A DNA stretch of 64,000 nucleotides from Methylomonas methanica (GTDB lineage Bacteria; Pseudomonadota; Gammaproteobacteria; Methylococcales; Methylomonadaceae), in contig LUUF01000019.1 in assembly GCA_001644045.1 (NCBI GenBank), positions 62,001-126,000 of the forward strand. Reading direction: 5' to 3'. Every line of letters starts with the position of its first letter. Position 1 is the first letter of the stretch. Positions 18,634-26,535 of the stretch are shown piece after piece. The position numbers and the translations under genes are program-made. The notes below the pieces were generated by a model that did no database searches, was not told the origin of the DNA, and saw only the letters and a list, made by a program, of their open reading frames with translations.

Positions 18634-19134
18634 ATGGACATGCTTAGACATTATTTCCCGCTGTGCTGGCTCAATGTCTCGGTCTTGGACCTGCCCAGAT
18701 CGACGCGTTTTTTTAAAAACAATGCGATTTTTTATTTTATCGCGGTGTTTTTTATTCAATTCAACATGTCTGACGACATTGACTCGGTCTTCGAGGTGTT
18801 GTTGGAGGTATTGCTAACCCTGGGCTTTATTGCGCTTGTGTTATTGCTGAATCGGACCTTTAACACCTTCATACAAGTCGCGTCGGCCATTTTGTTTTGC
18901 GAAAATGTCGTCGCGATCTTTCTGATTCCCATCGTGTTTTGGGTGACCGTGGCGGAAGATACGCCCAGCTATGCAACCCTGGCTTTGTTTTTTCTATGGG
19001 ACATAGCAATCGTCGCGCGGATCTTTAAGGATGTATTGCAAGTGAATACGCCGGCCAGCATGGTGGTGTCTTTGTTTTATTTTTTAACTACTTACGGCGG
19101 CGCTTACGGTATCTACAGCCTAGTGGGGGGCTGA
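18634..19134 (+). CDS. inner-membrane protein of unknown function
   Basis: The 166-residue protein is mostly hydrophobic, with about four to five membrane helices (FYFIAVFFIQF, VLLTLGFIALVLLL, VVAIFLIPIVFWV, ALFFLWDIAIVARIF, MVVSLFYFLTTYGG). The overall look recalls small YIP1-type or other bacterial integral proteins, but I do not recognise the family. It starts 18 bp after the dynamin-like gene and probably works with it at the membrane. Its 3' end overlaps the convergent DUF2066 gene by 15 bp. Confidence 0.7.
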   Translation: MDMLRHYFPLCWLNVSVLDLPRSTRFFKNNAIFYFIAVFFIQFNMSDDIDSVFEVLLEVLLTLGFIALVLLLNRTFNTFIQVASAILFCENVVAIFLIPIVFWVTVAEDTPSYATLALFFLWDIAIVARIFKDVLQVNTPASMVVSLFYFLTTYGGAYGIYSLVGG

Positions 19135-19971
19135 GGTTTCCGGTTTAACGCCGTAATAATTGGACAACACATCGTAGGCGCCTTGCACTCCGGCGACAGC
19201 TGCCGCTTTCAAAGGCAAACAAGCACCGCTCCATTGCTTGATCTTGCCGTCGAAATAAAATGCCCATTCGCCCTGCCAGCAATTGCCTTTCTTAGCAATC
19301 CGGCCCGCCATCACCGACGTTACTTCATAGCGGGCGGATACGGCCAACAAGTTACGGGAATCAGCACCCAGCACCTCGCTCAACGAGATTTTTTGCTGCT
19401 CTTCCAAGTCCAGCATCGGAAATATCATCGGCACGCCTTTAATTTTAGAAGCGAACGCCAACGCGCTTTCCAATTCCGGCATGCTGTCGGCGTTGTAAAA
19501 CCGCCGCCCCTCTTCGTCATCGACCACCAGCCACACCAAAGTTTCCGGCCTGATCTCGCTCCAGATACCTACCTGACTTTTGCGCATCACTTCCATCAAC
19601 TGGTCTTCGTCGAACTGTACTCGCAGCAAACGCGCGTCGGTGTCGGGCAGTTCGTCGGCGGAAATTAAGGAAAACTGCGACTGTTTCACGTAGTTCTGCG
19701 CACTATTCAATGCCTGCTGCACCACCGGTATTTTGGAAATATCCTCGGACACCAAGACCCGGCTCAACACCGCGTACATGGCCTGTTTGATCGCTTGCGT
19801 TCTATCCTCGGCGGACTGACTATTGGCTATCAGCTCAATCTCATACAAGCCTATTACTTCCACAGCCTCCGTTAGCTGAGAATTGCAAAGCAATCCCCAC
19901 AAACACAGCCTTAAAAACCCGGATTTACCCTTCATAAAAACATTGACCACAAGCCTACCCTGACAGTGCAT
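19120..19971 (-). CDS. DUF2066 domain protein, secreted
   Basis: A conserved gammaproteobacterial protein of unknown function that is commonly encoded next to purM in the opposite orientation, as here. Hallmarks are EVIGLYEIELIANSQSAEDR at the start of the domain, AIKQAMYAVLSRVLV, LLRVQFDEDQLMEVMRKSQVGIW and LVWLVVDD. An internal ATG at 19935 (MKGKSGFLRLCLWGLLC) begins a good signal peptide and may be the true start; the longer start at 19971 adds 12 residues. The protein is probably periplasmic. Neither start has a convincing ribosome binding site. Confidence 0.85.
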   Translation of the reverse strand: MHCQGRLVVNVFMKGKSGFLRLCLWGLLCNSQLTEAVEVIGLYEIELIANSQSAEDRTQAIKQAMYAVLSRVLVSEDISKIPVVQQALNSAQNYVKQSQFSLISADELPDTDARLLRVQFDEDQLMEVMRKSQVGIWSEIRPETLVWLVVDDEEGRRFYNADSMPELESALAFASKIKGVPMIFPMLDLEEQQKISLSEVLGADSRNLLAVSARYEVTSVMAGRIAKKGNCWQGEWAFYFDGKIKQWSGACLPLKAAAVAGVQGAYDVLSNYYGVKPETSAPH

Positions 19972-20031
19972 TAATGGGAACTATAGTACAATATCGGTCG
20001 TTTCAACCTTAACTTTAACGAGAGACTGACA

Positions 20032-21075
20032 TTGAGCGAACAACAACAAGACCGCCTGAATTATAAGAGCGCGGGCGTCGATATTGAAGCCGGCAACGCT
20101 TTAGTCGAACGCATCAAACCCATCGCGGCCAAAACCCGTAATGCGGGCGTCATGGCCGGTTTAGGCGGCTTTGGTTCGCTGTTCGAATTACCGCTGGATC
20201 GTTACAAGCAACCGGTGTTGGTGTCCGGCACCGACGGCGTCGGCACCAAATTGAAACTGGCGCTGGATTTGAATATCCACAACAGTGTCGGTATCGACCT
20301 AGTGGCCATGTGCGTTAACGACATCATCGTCCAGGGCGCGGAACCGCTGTTTTTCCTGGATTATTTCGCCACCGGCAAACTAGAAGTAGATACCGCCGCC
20401 AGCGTCATCGAAGGCATAGGCAAAGGCTGCGAACAATCCGGTGCGGCCCTGGTCGGCGGTGAAACCGCGGAAATGCCCGGCATGTATTCTGATGGCGATT
20501 ACGACTTGGCCGGCTTTTGCGTCGGTATCGTCGAAAAGGACCGCATCATCGACGGCAGCCAGGTACAAGCCGGCGACAAATTGATTGCCCTGGCCTCGTC
20601 CGGCCCGCACTCCAACGGCTACTCCTTGATTCGTAAAATCGTGGCGCGCAGCGGTCTGGCCTGGACCGATAGCGTCAACGGCAAACCGCTTGGCGAAACG
20701 CTGCTGACCCCAACCCGCATCTACGTCAAACCCTTGCTGGAACTGCTGAAAACCGTGCCGGTGCATGCAATGGCCCACATCACCGGCGGCGGCATCACGG
20801 AAAACCTGCCGCGCGTGCTGCCCAACGGTTTGAACGCGAATGTGCGTCTATCCGCTTGGCAATTGCCGGAAATTTTCGTCTGGCTGCAACAACAAGGCAA
20901 TGTCGAATTGGCCGACATGCTGGTCACCTTCAACTGCGGCATCGGCATGATCGTTTGTGTCGCGGCGGCGGACGAGGCTGCCACGTTGGAAATATTGCAA
21001 CAACAAGGCGAAACCGTGTTCAGAATCGGCGAAATCGTCGTCGGCGACGGCAAGCCTCACGTCGTCTATTCCTGA
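20032..21075 (+). CDS. purM: phosphoribosylformylglycinamidine cyclo-ligase (AIR synthetase)
   Basis: Fifth step of purine synthesis: ATP-dependent closure of FGAM to AIR. The 347-residue protein matches PurM along its length: [19 protein letters not shown] at the N-terminus, [14 protein letters not shown] near 65-78, [29 protein letters not shown] near 87-115, [11 protein letters not shown] near 143 and [12 protein letters not shown] near 185. It starts with TTG at 20032 ([15 protein letters not shown]), preceded by GAGAG; no ATG gives a complete N-terminus. No purN follows; a hairpin and a repeat element lie downstream instead. Confidence 0.97.
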   Translation: MSEQQQDRLNYKSAGVDIEAGNALVERIKPIAAKTRNAGVMAGLGGFGSLFELPLDRYKQPVLVSGTDGVGTKLKLALDLNIHNSVGIDLVAMCVNDIIVQGAEPLFFLDYFATGKLEVDTAASVIEGIGKGCEQSGAALVGGETAEMPGMYSDGDYDLAGFCVGIVEKDRIIDGSQVQAGDKLIALASSGPHSNGYSLIRKIVARSGLAWTDSVNGKPLGETLLTPTRIYVKPLLELLKTVPVHAMAHITGGGITENLPRVLPNGLNANVRLSAWQLPEIFVWLQQQGNVELADMLVTFNCGIGMIVCVAAADEAATLEILQQQGETVFRIGEIVVGDGKPHVVYS

Positions 21076-21090
21076 TTTTCCACTATCAAC

Positions 21091-21115
21091 GCCATGCCTG
21101 TTTACCAGGCATGGC
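21091..21115 (+). terminator. perfect hairpin downstream of purM
   Basis: GCCATGCCTG and CAGGCATGGC are perfectly complementary 10-base arms around TTTAC, 15 bp after the purM stop. There is no U-tract, so this may be a weak terminator or an mRNA 3'-end stabiliser. Confidence 0.5.
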
Positions 21116-21120
21116 AGACC

Positions 21121-21280
21121 TCTAAAAATCGAAGAAATCTCCTTCTCCCAGGGAAACTGTCGCAATAGGTAGTATGGGCTGAATATAATGACGCCCAACA
21201 TTTGGATTTTGCTGGGCTCTGATCTGCCCAACCTACATTCGACTTTTACGCCGGCCGGCTCAGGGAGAAGGATTTTTAGA
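21121..21280. repeat. 160-bp element with terminal inverted repeats
   Basis: TCTAAAAATC at 21121-21130 is the perfect reverse complement of GATTTTTAGA at 21271-21280, and the inner CCTTCTCCC (21141) pairs with GGGAGAAGG (21263). The interior holds further inverted pieces (GTAGTATGGGC near the left, GCCCAACCTAC near the right) resembling the widely dispersed GTAGGTTGGGC palindromes. It looks like a small MITE or nested REP-type element between purM and yjdM and has no coding capacity. Confidence 0.5.
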
Positions 21281-21335
21281 GCTTCCTTTATACTAACCAA
21301 GCTGTCTCACAGCTTATCAATCAAACGGAACAACC

Positions 21336-21677
21336 ATGAGCGATTTACCCAACTGCCCTAAATGCGGTTCTGAATATACTTACAACGACGGCACTATGAA
21401 TATCTGCCCGGATTGCGCCCACGAATGGTCGGCCGATGCCGTCACCGAAAGCGGCGACGATACTAAAGTCATCAAGGACGCCAACGGCAACCTGCTGCAA
21501 GACGGTGATACCGTCACGGTGATTAAAGACCTGAAAGTGAAGGGCTCGTCACTAGTCGTGAAAGTCGGCACTCGCGTCAAAAATATCCGTTTGGTAGACG
21601 GCGATCACGACATCGACTGCAAAATCGACGGTATCGGTGCGATGAAGCTGAAATCGGAGTTTGTGAAAAAAGCTTAG
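21336..21677 (+). CDS. yjdM: YjdM (PhnA-like) zinc-ribbon protein
   Basis: Small cytoplasmic protein of 113 residues. The N-terminal zinc ribbon ([10 protein letters not shown] and CPDCAHEW, residues 8-29) is followed by the SH3-like PhnA domain ([27 protein letters not shown]), a pattern diagnostic for the family. Despite the old PhnA name, a role in phosphonate use is not established and no phn gene is nearby. A strong hairpin separates it from the convergent dabB. Confidence 0.92.
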   Translation: MSDLPNCPKCGSEYTYNDGTMNICPDCAHEWSADAVTESGDDTKVIKDANGNLLQDGDTVTVIKDLKVKGSSLVVKVGTRVKNIRLVDGDHDIDCKIDGIGAMKLKSEFVKKA

Positions 21678-21698
21678 TCTTTAAGCCTCTCCTAGAAA

Positions 21699-21733
21699 TG
21701 GCATCCTGATCACAAGTTGATCAAGATGCCATC
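21699..21733. terminator. strong hairpin between convergent yjdM and dabB
   Basis: ATGGCATCCTGATCA and TGATCAAGATGCCAT pair over 15 bases with one mismatch around CAAGT. It sits 22 bp after yjdM and 26 bp after the dabB stop, so it can serve both converging transcripts. There is no clear U-tract on either side. Confidence 0.55.
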
Positions 21734-21758
21734 CATCGACCGCTCGCTTGCCGTAAAT

Positions 21759-23639
21759 CTATAAAACCGCGCCTCGCAGCTCTACCGGCCGCCCCATGCA
21801 AAGCCTCAAATAAACCCGAGCTATGGCGATGCCGTTGATCACGAAGGACACGGTGATCGGTGCGGCAAACCAGGGATGTTGACTGCTTGCGTGCGACAAT
21901 AGCAAATCCTCACCCAGAAATGCCGGCGTAATCGGAAAGCCGACCAAACCCAAAAAGCTCAAAAACAACATCAGCGACCAACCAGGGCGGGTCTCGGCGA
22001 AGGCGCGAAACACGAAAGGTTCATCGGCAAAATTGTAATGCCTCAGCAACACGCTCAGTGCCCAGATACCCAAGGCCCATGAGGGAATGATACCGCTGAA
22101 GAATAAGGCCACATCCGGCCAGGCTGAAGGCACCATCAACCAAACCGCAACACCGGCCAAGATACTGCTCAAGGCCACGCTATGCCAAACCTGGAACGGG
22201 CTGTGCTTGTTGCTGAATGCGCTCAAGGACACCACGGCCATCGCCAGCGAGACCGGCATGGACAGATAAATTCTAGCCACGCTGCTGACGCCGGACGCGG
22301 CAATGGCGATGATAACTAACATGGCCAGACCCGCTAAAATTTTGACCCACAGGCTCACCGCGTTCAGTTGCCGACCCACGTTTTTCAGCGGCTCCCACAA
22401 AATCTTCTTCACCAACAACTCCAACTGCCCTTCCTGCAACGCAAACACATACAAGGTGTTTTGCAAGACATCCGGCAGGGAGTTGCGAATCGACGCCGGT
22501 AAAAATGTCAGTTGTTCGTTGTTTTTGATGTAAAAATCGCTATCAACATTGCCTTCCACTCGCAACAGATGCGCGACGATGGACGGCGACACCAGCAATT
22601 GGTAGCACCGTAAAAACGCATTGCCCATGAAGTGCAGCAGCACCAGACCTTCCAGGCCCAATGCCAATTCGACGAACATAATTCCTACCTGAGCGATGGA
22701 GGCATAAGCCACCTGCCCTTTGATGTTGGATTGGGTCTTCTCGGCCAGGGTGGCGACAAACACCGTCAACACGCCAATACTCAGCACGATCAGGCGCGGC
22801 AGATAGTGATAACTCCAGATCGGCATCGTCCGCAACAATAGAAAGACTCCTAGATGAATGGATAAGGCGCCATAGAATATCGCGCTGGAAGGTGTCGGCC
22901 CTTCCATTGCTCTAGGTAGCCAAAAACTAAACGGAAACTGCGCCGACTTACCCGAGGCCGCCAAGATAATCAGCCAGGATAAAATCGACAAAGACGCATA
23001 GCCGGCTGGTGGAATGCTGTGCGCGTCGAACATGGCCAACAACTGGCTAAAATGCTGACTTTCGTGAAACAGCAAATGGCTCATCCAGGTACCGACCAGC
23101 AAGCCCACATCGCAAAAGCGGTAAATGGTGTAGGCGCGTAAGGCATTGCGCACCGGTTGCGGCCGATGCCGGTAAAAGGCGATCAGCAAAAACGAAGATA
23201 TCCCGACAATTTCCCAGCCGGCAAACAGCATATCGATACTGCCTGACAACACGATCAGGTTCAGGCCGAACGCAAAGCCGAAAATAGCTTGAAAAAAACG
23301 CTTATAGCCGGCTTCGCGATGCAGATAGACCCGGCAATATTTAACAATCGCCGAAAATACCGCCCACACCACGAACAAATAAGCGGCGCCGACCCTATCC
23401 AGAAAGAACAGTAAAGGGAACTGGTAATCGTCGTGCTGATATAACACCAGCCACTGGTATTCGAAGTTGGCAAAACCCTGGGCAGCCCATGCAGCCAGCA
23501 GACCCAACACCGCGACACCCTTGAGCCTGGTCATCCACAGACTGATCGCTGCAATTCTATGTTCGTTGTCCGGGCTGAAAAAAATCAGCAAAAAGCCGAT
23601 TAACGGCAATAACACGCATGCCAATAATAAAATACTCAT
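21759..23639 (-). CDS. dabB: DabB: NuoL/Mrp-like membrane subunit of the DAB inorganic-carbon pump
   Basis: Proton-conducting partner of DabA. In DAB complexes, the NuoL-like subunit is thought to couple the proton motive force to CO2 hydration by DabA, so that bicarbonate accumulates in the cell. The 626 residues are almost entirely membrane helices, with the antiporter-family core GWEIVGISSFLLIAFY and SAQFPFSFWLPRAMEGPTPS (NuoL: WLPDAMAGPTPVSA). A soluble stretch near 380-410 interrupts the helices. It begins 4 bp inside the dabA end (ATGA-type overlap), which means translational coupling. It is longer than many described DabB proteins. The pairing with DUF2309 makes this call far more likely than a NADH dehydrogenase subunit. 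Confidence 0.9.
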   Translation of the reverse strand: MSILLLACVLLPLIGFLLIFFSPDNEHRIAAISLWMTRLKGVAVLGLLAAWAAQGFANFEYQWLVLYQHDDYQFPLLFFLDRVGAAYLFVVWAVFSAIVKYCRVYLHREAGYKRFFQAIFGFAFGLNLIVLSGSIDMLFAGWEIVGISSFLLIAFYRHRPQPVRNALRAYTIYRFCDVGLLVGTWMSHLLFHESQHFSQLLAMFDAHSIPPAGYASLSILSWLIILAASGKSAQFPFSFWLPRAMEGPTPSSAIFYGALSIHLGVFLLLRTMPIWSYHYLPRLIVLSIGVLTVFVATLAEKTQSNIKGQVAYASIAQVGIMFVELALGLEGLVLLHFMGNAFLRCYQLLVSPSIVAHLLRVEGNVDSDFYIKNNEQLTFLPASIRNSLPDVLQNTLYVFALQEGQLELLVKKILWEPLKNVGRQLNAVSLWVKILAGLAMLVIIAIAASGVSSVARIYLSMPVSLAMAVVSLSAFSNKHSPFQVWHSVALSSILAGVAVWLMVPSAWPDVALFFSGIIPSWALGIWALSVLLRHYNFADEPFVFRAFAETRPGWSLMLFLSFLGLVGFPITPAFLGEDLLLSHASSQHPWFAAPITVSFVINGIAIARVYLRLCMGRPVELRGAVL

Positions 23640-26209
23640 CCATGTCTCCTTTCCAATTCATGCACCGGAATGGTCCGGGTTTGTCCGACGATAATTTTCT
23701 CTGAGCGGCTGCAAACCGGCAACGGCCTACCACTGGCGGGTTCGGCAACGTTCCAGCCCTTGCTGCTATATAAATACAATTCGCGGCTCACCGGATCGCA
23801 GGCCACCAGGCGTATCCATTCGTTATCCAGCCATTCCCGCAAGCCGCCCAGCACCGCAATCGCCTGATCGGCAATCGCGGTGCTTTGTTCCACCACCATC
23901 AGCAAACGCGCCGGCTCATGCACCTCTATCATTTGCGACGGCAAGCCGGTGCGCAAATCTCCCTCCACGCCGTTGGCCACGCCCAACAAGCCGATCACGT
24001 TGTGCGGCAGCTTGGTGCCGGCACCGTAGACCGAGTTATCGATGCGCGAAAATAGATACTCCAGATTGATACCGCCGCAAACCGGAATCACCGCCGACAA
24101 CACCTTGACCAATATCGAGCCGTCGTGGTCGCTATTGGGATCGTACGATTGCAAAAACGCCCGCCGATCCATGAATAAATGCCGGGTTAAGCCGCGCCGC
24201 CCGACTACGCAATACAAATTATTGGAATGATTCAATTCCGGGCGCGGCTCGAAAATCGACGACGCCCGCGCCACCACATGCCGATGCGCTTCTTCGTTTT
24301 TATGCGATTTCGGCCCCAACTCGAACCAACGGCAGCGCTCGCGCGCATTGCGCTGCAAGGCATGCTGCATGCTGTGTTGGAAACTGTGCAGTTCGTGGCG
24401 CGCGGCTTTATCCAGTTCCTGTTGATCAAAGTAAGTGATCTCGTCGCGGCTGGTATTGTGCAAAGCCGGCACAAAATGGGTACTGTCGGGAATATCTATA
24501 CCCCGTTCACGCAAAATCTCTCGTACCTGCGGATGGTTGGCCATCCAGGCAAAAGCCCGCGCATTGGGCGCACCCGGCTTACCGGAGCAAGCACCGCAGT
24601 CGTAAGCGGCGAAATGCGGATTGTTGACGCTGCTGGAACCATGCGCCACCACCACGACCAACGGCGCAAACTGCTTAGTCAGCCCGATATTACGCAGCAA
24701 GCCACCCACCCGATCTGCCATTTCCGTCAACGAAAACCCCAGCAGATAGCCGTCTTCGTTGAGTTCATCGCTCTCGCGCAACAGATGCAAATGGCTGTGG
24801 GCTTCCACTTCGCTCAAACTTTGGATACCCGGTAACTGGCCACCGGGGCGCAATACGCTCCATCCCAAGCGCAACGCATATGCCAGACCCAGCGTTTGCG
24901 TGTACAACCAACCGCGCAGCATGGAATGCGCGCCAAAATGCATGGTCGACAGCGATTCGCCCTTATCGGATTTGTCGGACTGCGGCGTATCGGTCGACTC
25001 CAGAATCAAATGTTTGGGTTTAATCACCACCGGACATTGCGCCACCGGATATACATCGTCCAGACCTTGATACAGAAAATCGATACCAAAAAATCCCGGT
25101 GCGCCGAAGGTTTCGATACCCGAATCCATTTCTTCCAGGTAACGCCGTAGCGAACATTCTCTATCGTCGATGCAAAACAATGCCTGCACTTTGGGAGCAT
25201 GTCCGGTTGCCTGGTCAAGAGGGGCTTGCTCGCGCAAGGCCAACAACAACTCGGAATGCAGCGACCACTCCATCGCCTCGTGCCACACGCGCATTTTCAA
25301 AGGCACTTGCGGCTTGGTCGCATCCCGCTCTAATAACGGAATGGCGTGTAAATTGGGCAGTTGCGCGATCTGTAAAAAACGGTGCCCGTACTTTTTATCG
25401 ATAAACGCCAGCTCGCAAGCCAGTTCCACTGCAAGCAATTCTTTCAACGAAATAGCTCGGGGCGCCAACAGCACATTGGGCTGGGTTTCGATAATCCGTA
25501 CCATCCCGGACCAACCGGGATGCGCCAGCAATACCTCCAACAGATATTGCCCGTACAAGGTTTCATCGCCGACGATCTTGGCCAGGCAATTCAAAATCAC
25601 CTGATCAGGGCCGGCATCCAGCATTTGCCTTACAACGGGCTGATGAAACGGATACAAAGGTAATAGGCTGTTTTGCACCAGTCGCAACACGCAATCCCAA
25701 AAGCGCTCGTCCGGTTTCGGCATCGCCCAACGGCTAATGCCTTGATCGAGAAAATTACTCAACAACCGGAACATCACCGGATGCACCATACCGTTCAAGT
25801 CGATTTCCAGGTGATTTAGCCAGGCGCTACGGATACCGTGGTTAGCCAAGGACTGCGGCGGATAATGACTGTGACCGTCGGGCTCAAACAAAGAAGACCG
25901 CAATGACTCCTCTTGATAGACACTGCAATTAGCCTGCGCAATCGCCCATTCCAGCGCCTGATCACTGATGCGGCCCTCGTTATACCGCTTCAGATAATCG
26001 GCCAGGGGCAAATAACTTTTGGCGCCATATACCTGAGCCGCCACCGCCACCCCTTCGTGAAACGGATAGTCCTGCACGGCGTGCAAGGTATTATGATGAA
26101 TAAAATCCTTGATCGGTCCCTGGCTGGGCAGCCAATGGGCAATGTGGTCGATAGCCACATCCAGATCGAAAGCATCGTTGTGAACATTGTGATGGGTGGG
26201 AGCAGACAT
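23636..26209 (-). CDS. dabA: DabA: zinc-dependent inorganic-carbon transporter subunit (DUF2309)
   Basis: Peripheral, beta-carbonic-anhydrase-like subunit of the DAB system. The 857-residue protein carries the four expected zinc/active-site residues: Cys346 and Asp348 in LFCIDDREC, His523 in VAHGSSSVNNP and Cys538 in AAYDCGACSG, closely matching the positions known for the Halothiobacillus protein. GWSVLRPGG and an RDEITYFDQQELDKA-like segment also belong to the family. It is the first gene of the dabA-dabB unit, read leftward from a sigma-54 promoter match at 26272-26287, with GAGG about 12 bases before the ATG. Confidence 0.95.
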   Translation of the reverse strand: MSAPTHHNVHNDAFDLDVAIDHIAHWLPSQGPIKDFIHHNTLHAVQDYPFHEGVAVAAQVYGAKSYLPLADYLKRYNEGRISDQALEWAIAQANCSVYQEESLRSSLFEPDGHSHYPPQSLANHGIRSAWLNHLEIDLNGMVHPVMFRLLSNFLDQGISRWAMPKPDERFWDCVLRLVQNSLLPLYPFHQPVVRQMLDAGPDQVILNCLAKIVGDETLYGQYLLEVLLAHPGWSGMVRIIETQPNVLLAPRAISLKELLAVELACELAFIDKKYGHRFLQIAQLPNLHAIPLLERDATKPQVPLKMRVWHEAMEWSLHSELLLALREQAPLDQATGHAPKVQALFCIDDRECSLRRYLEEMDSGIETFGAPGFFGIDFLYQGLDDVYPVAQCPVVIKPKHLILESTDTPQSDKSDKGESLSTMHFGAHSMLRGWLYTQTLGLAYALRLGWSVLRPGGQLPGIQSLSEVEAHSHLHLLRESDELNEDGYLLGFSLTEMADRVGGLLRNIGLTKQFAPLVVVVAHGSSSVNNPHFAAYDCGACSGKPGAPNARAFAWMANHPQVREILRERGIDIPDSTHFVPALHNTSRDEITYFDQQELDKAARHELHSFQHSMQHALQRNARERCRWFELGPKSHKNEEAHRHVVARASSIFEPRPELNHSNNLYCVVGRRGLTRHLFMDRRAFLQSYDPNSDHDGSILVKVLSAVIPVCGGINLEYLFSRIDNSVYGAGTKLPHNVIGLLGVANGVEGDLRTGLPSQMIEVHEPARLLMVVEQSTAIADQAIAVLGGLREWLDNEWIRLVACDPVSRELYLYSSKGWNVAEPASGRPLPVCSRSEKIIVGQTRTIPVHELERRHG

Positions 26210-26271
26210 CTGTAACTTAAACCTCGCTAGTCAAACAGAAGTTGAGGCAAACAGCCTCTTACGCTTAGCAC

Positions 26272-26287
26272 TGCATAGTGCGTGCCA
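26272..26287 (-). promoter_or_regulatory. sigma-54 promoter match for dabA-dabB
   Basis: Read on the minus strand the site is TGGCACGCACTATGCA: 11 of 12 constrained positions of TGGCAYRNNNNTTGCW, with exact GG-N10-GC spacing. Transcription would begin near 26261, about 50 bases before the dabA ATG. The mismatch is A for T in the -12 box. Confidence 0.6.
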
Positions 26288-26372
26288 AATCCCGAAACCC
26301 TGGCATAGCACCGTTTCCAGCTTATTGTTCAAATTCCAAGCCAAGCGACATCGGTGCAAATAAACCACCCAA

Positions 26373-26398
26373 CTGGTTGAACCTGACGAATCAACCAG
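26373..26398. promoter_or_regulatory. perfect inverted repeat midway between divergent sigma-54 promoters
   Basis: CTGGTTGA and TCAACCAG are perfect 8-bp inverted arms separated by ACCTGACGAA. The centre (26385.5) is about 99 bp from each facing promoter element (26287 and 26485), the distance and symmetry expected for an enhancer bound by a sigma-54 activator serving both directions. The protein that binds is unknown. The remainder of the 326-bp dabA-sulP gap shows no other gene. Confidence 0.55.
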
Positions 26399-26484
26399 GC
26401 CAGCAAATCAAATCTACAACAATTTTAAGGCTAGCCACTGCCACAACCCTTGATATACCTACACTGCCGCGATTCTTGCAAAAT

Positions 26485-26500
26485 TGGCATGTTTCTCGCT
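26485..26500 (+). promoter_or_regulatory. sigma-54 promoter match for the sulP gene
   Basis: TGGCATGTTTCTCGCT fits TGGCAYRNNNNTTGCW at 11 of 12 constrained positions, with GG-N10-GC spacing; the mismatch is C for T in the -12 box. The start of transcription would be near 26511, 25 bases before the chosen ATG at 26536, which also supports that start over the upstream in-frame GTG. Confidence 0.6.
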
Positions 26501-26535
26501 GTACTTTGGTTTTCCTAGGCTTCTTGAGAAAAACC

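Noticed and set aside
26278-26535. 86-codon N-terminal extension of the SulP protein
   Set aside because: The extension crosses the sigma-54 promoter and palindrome, has no SulP similarity, and the ATG at 26536 gives the usual N-terminus with a ribosome binding site.
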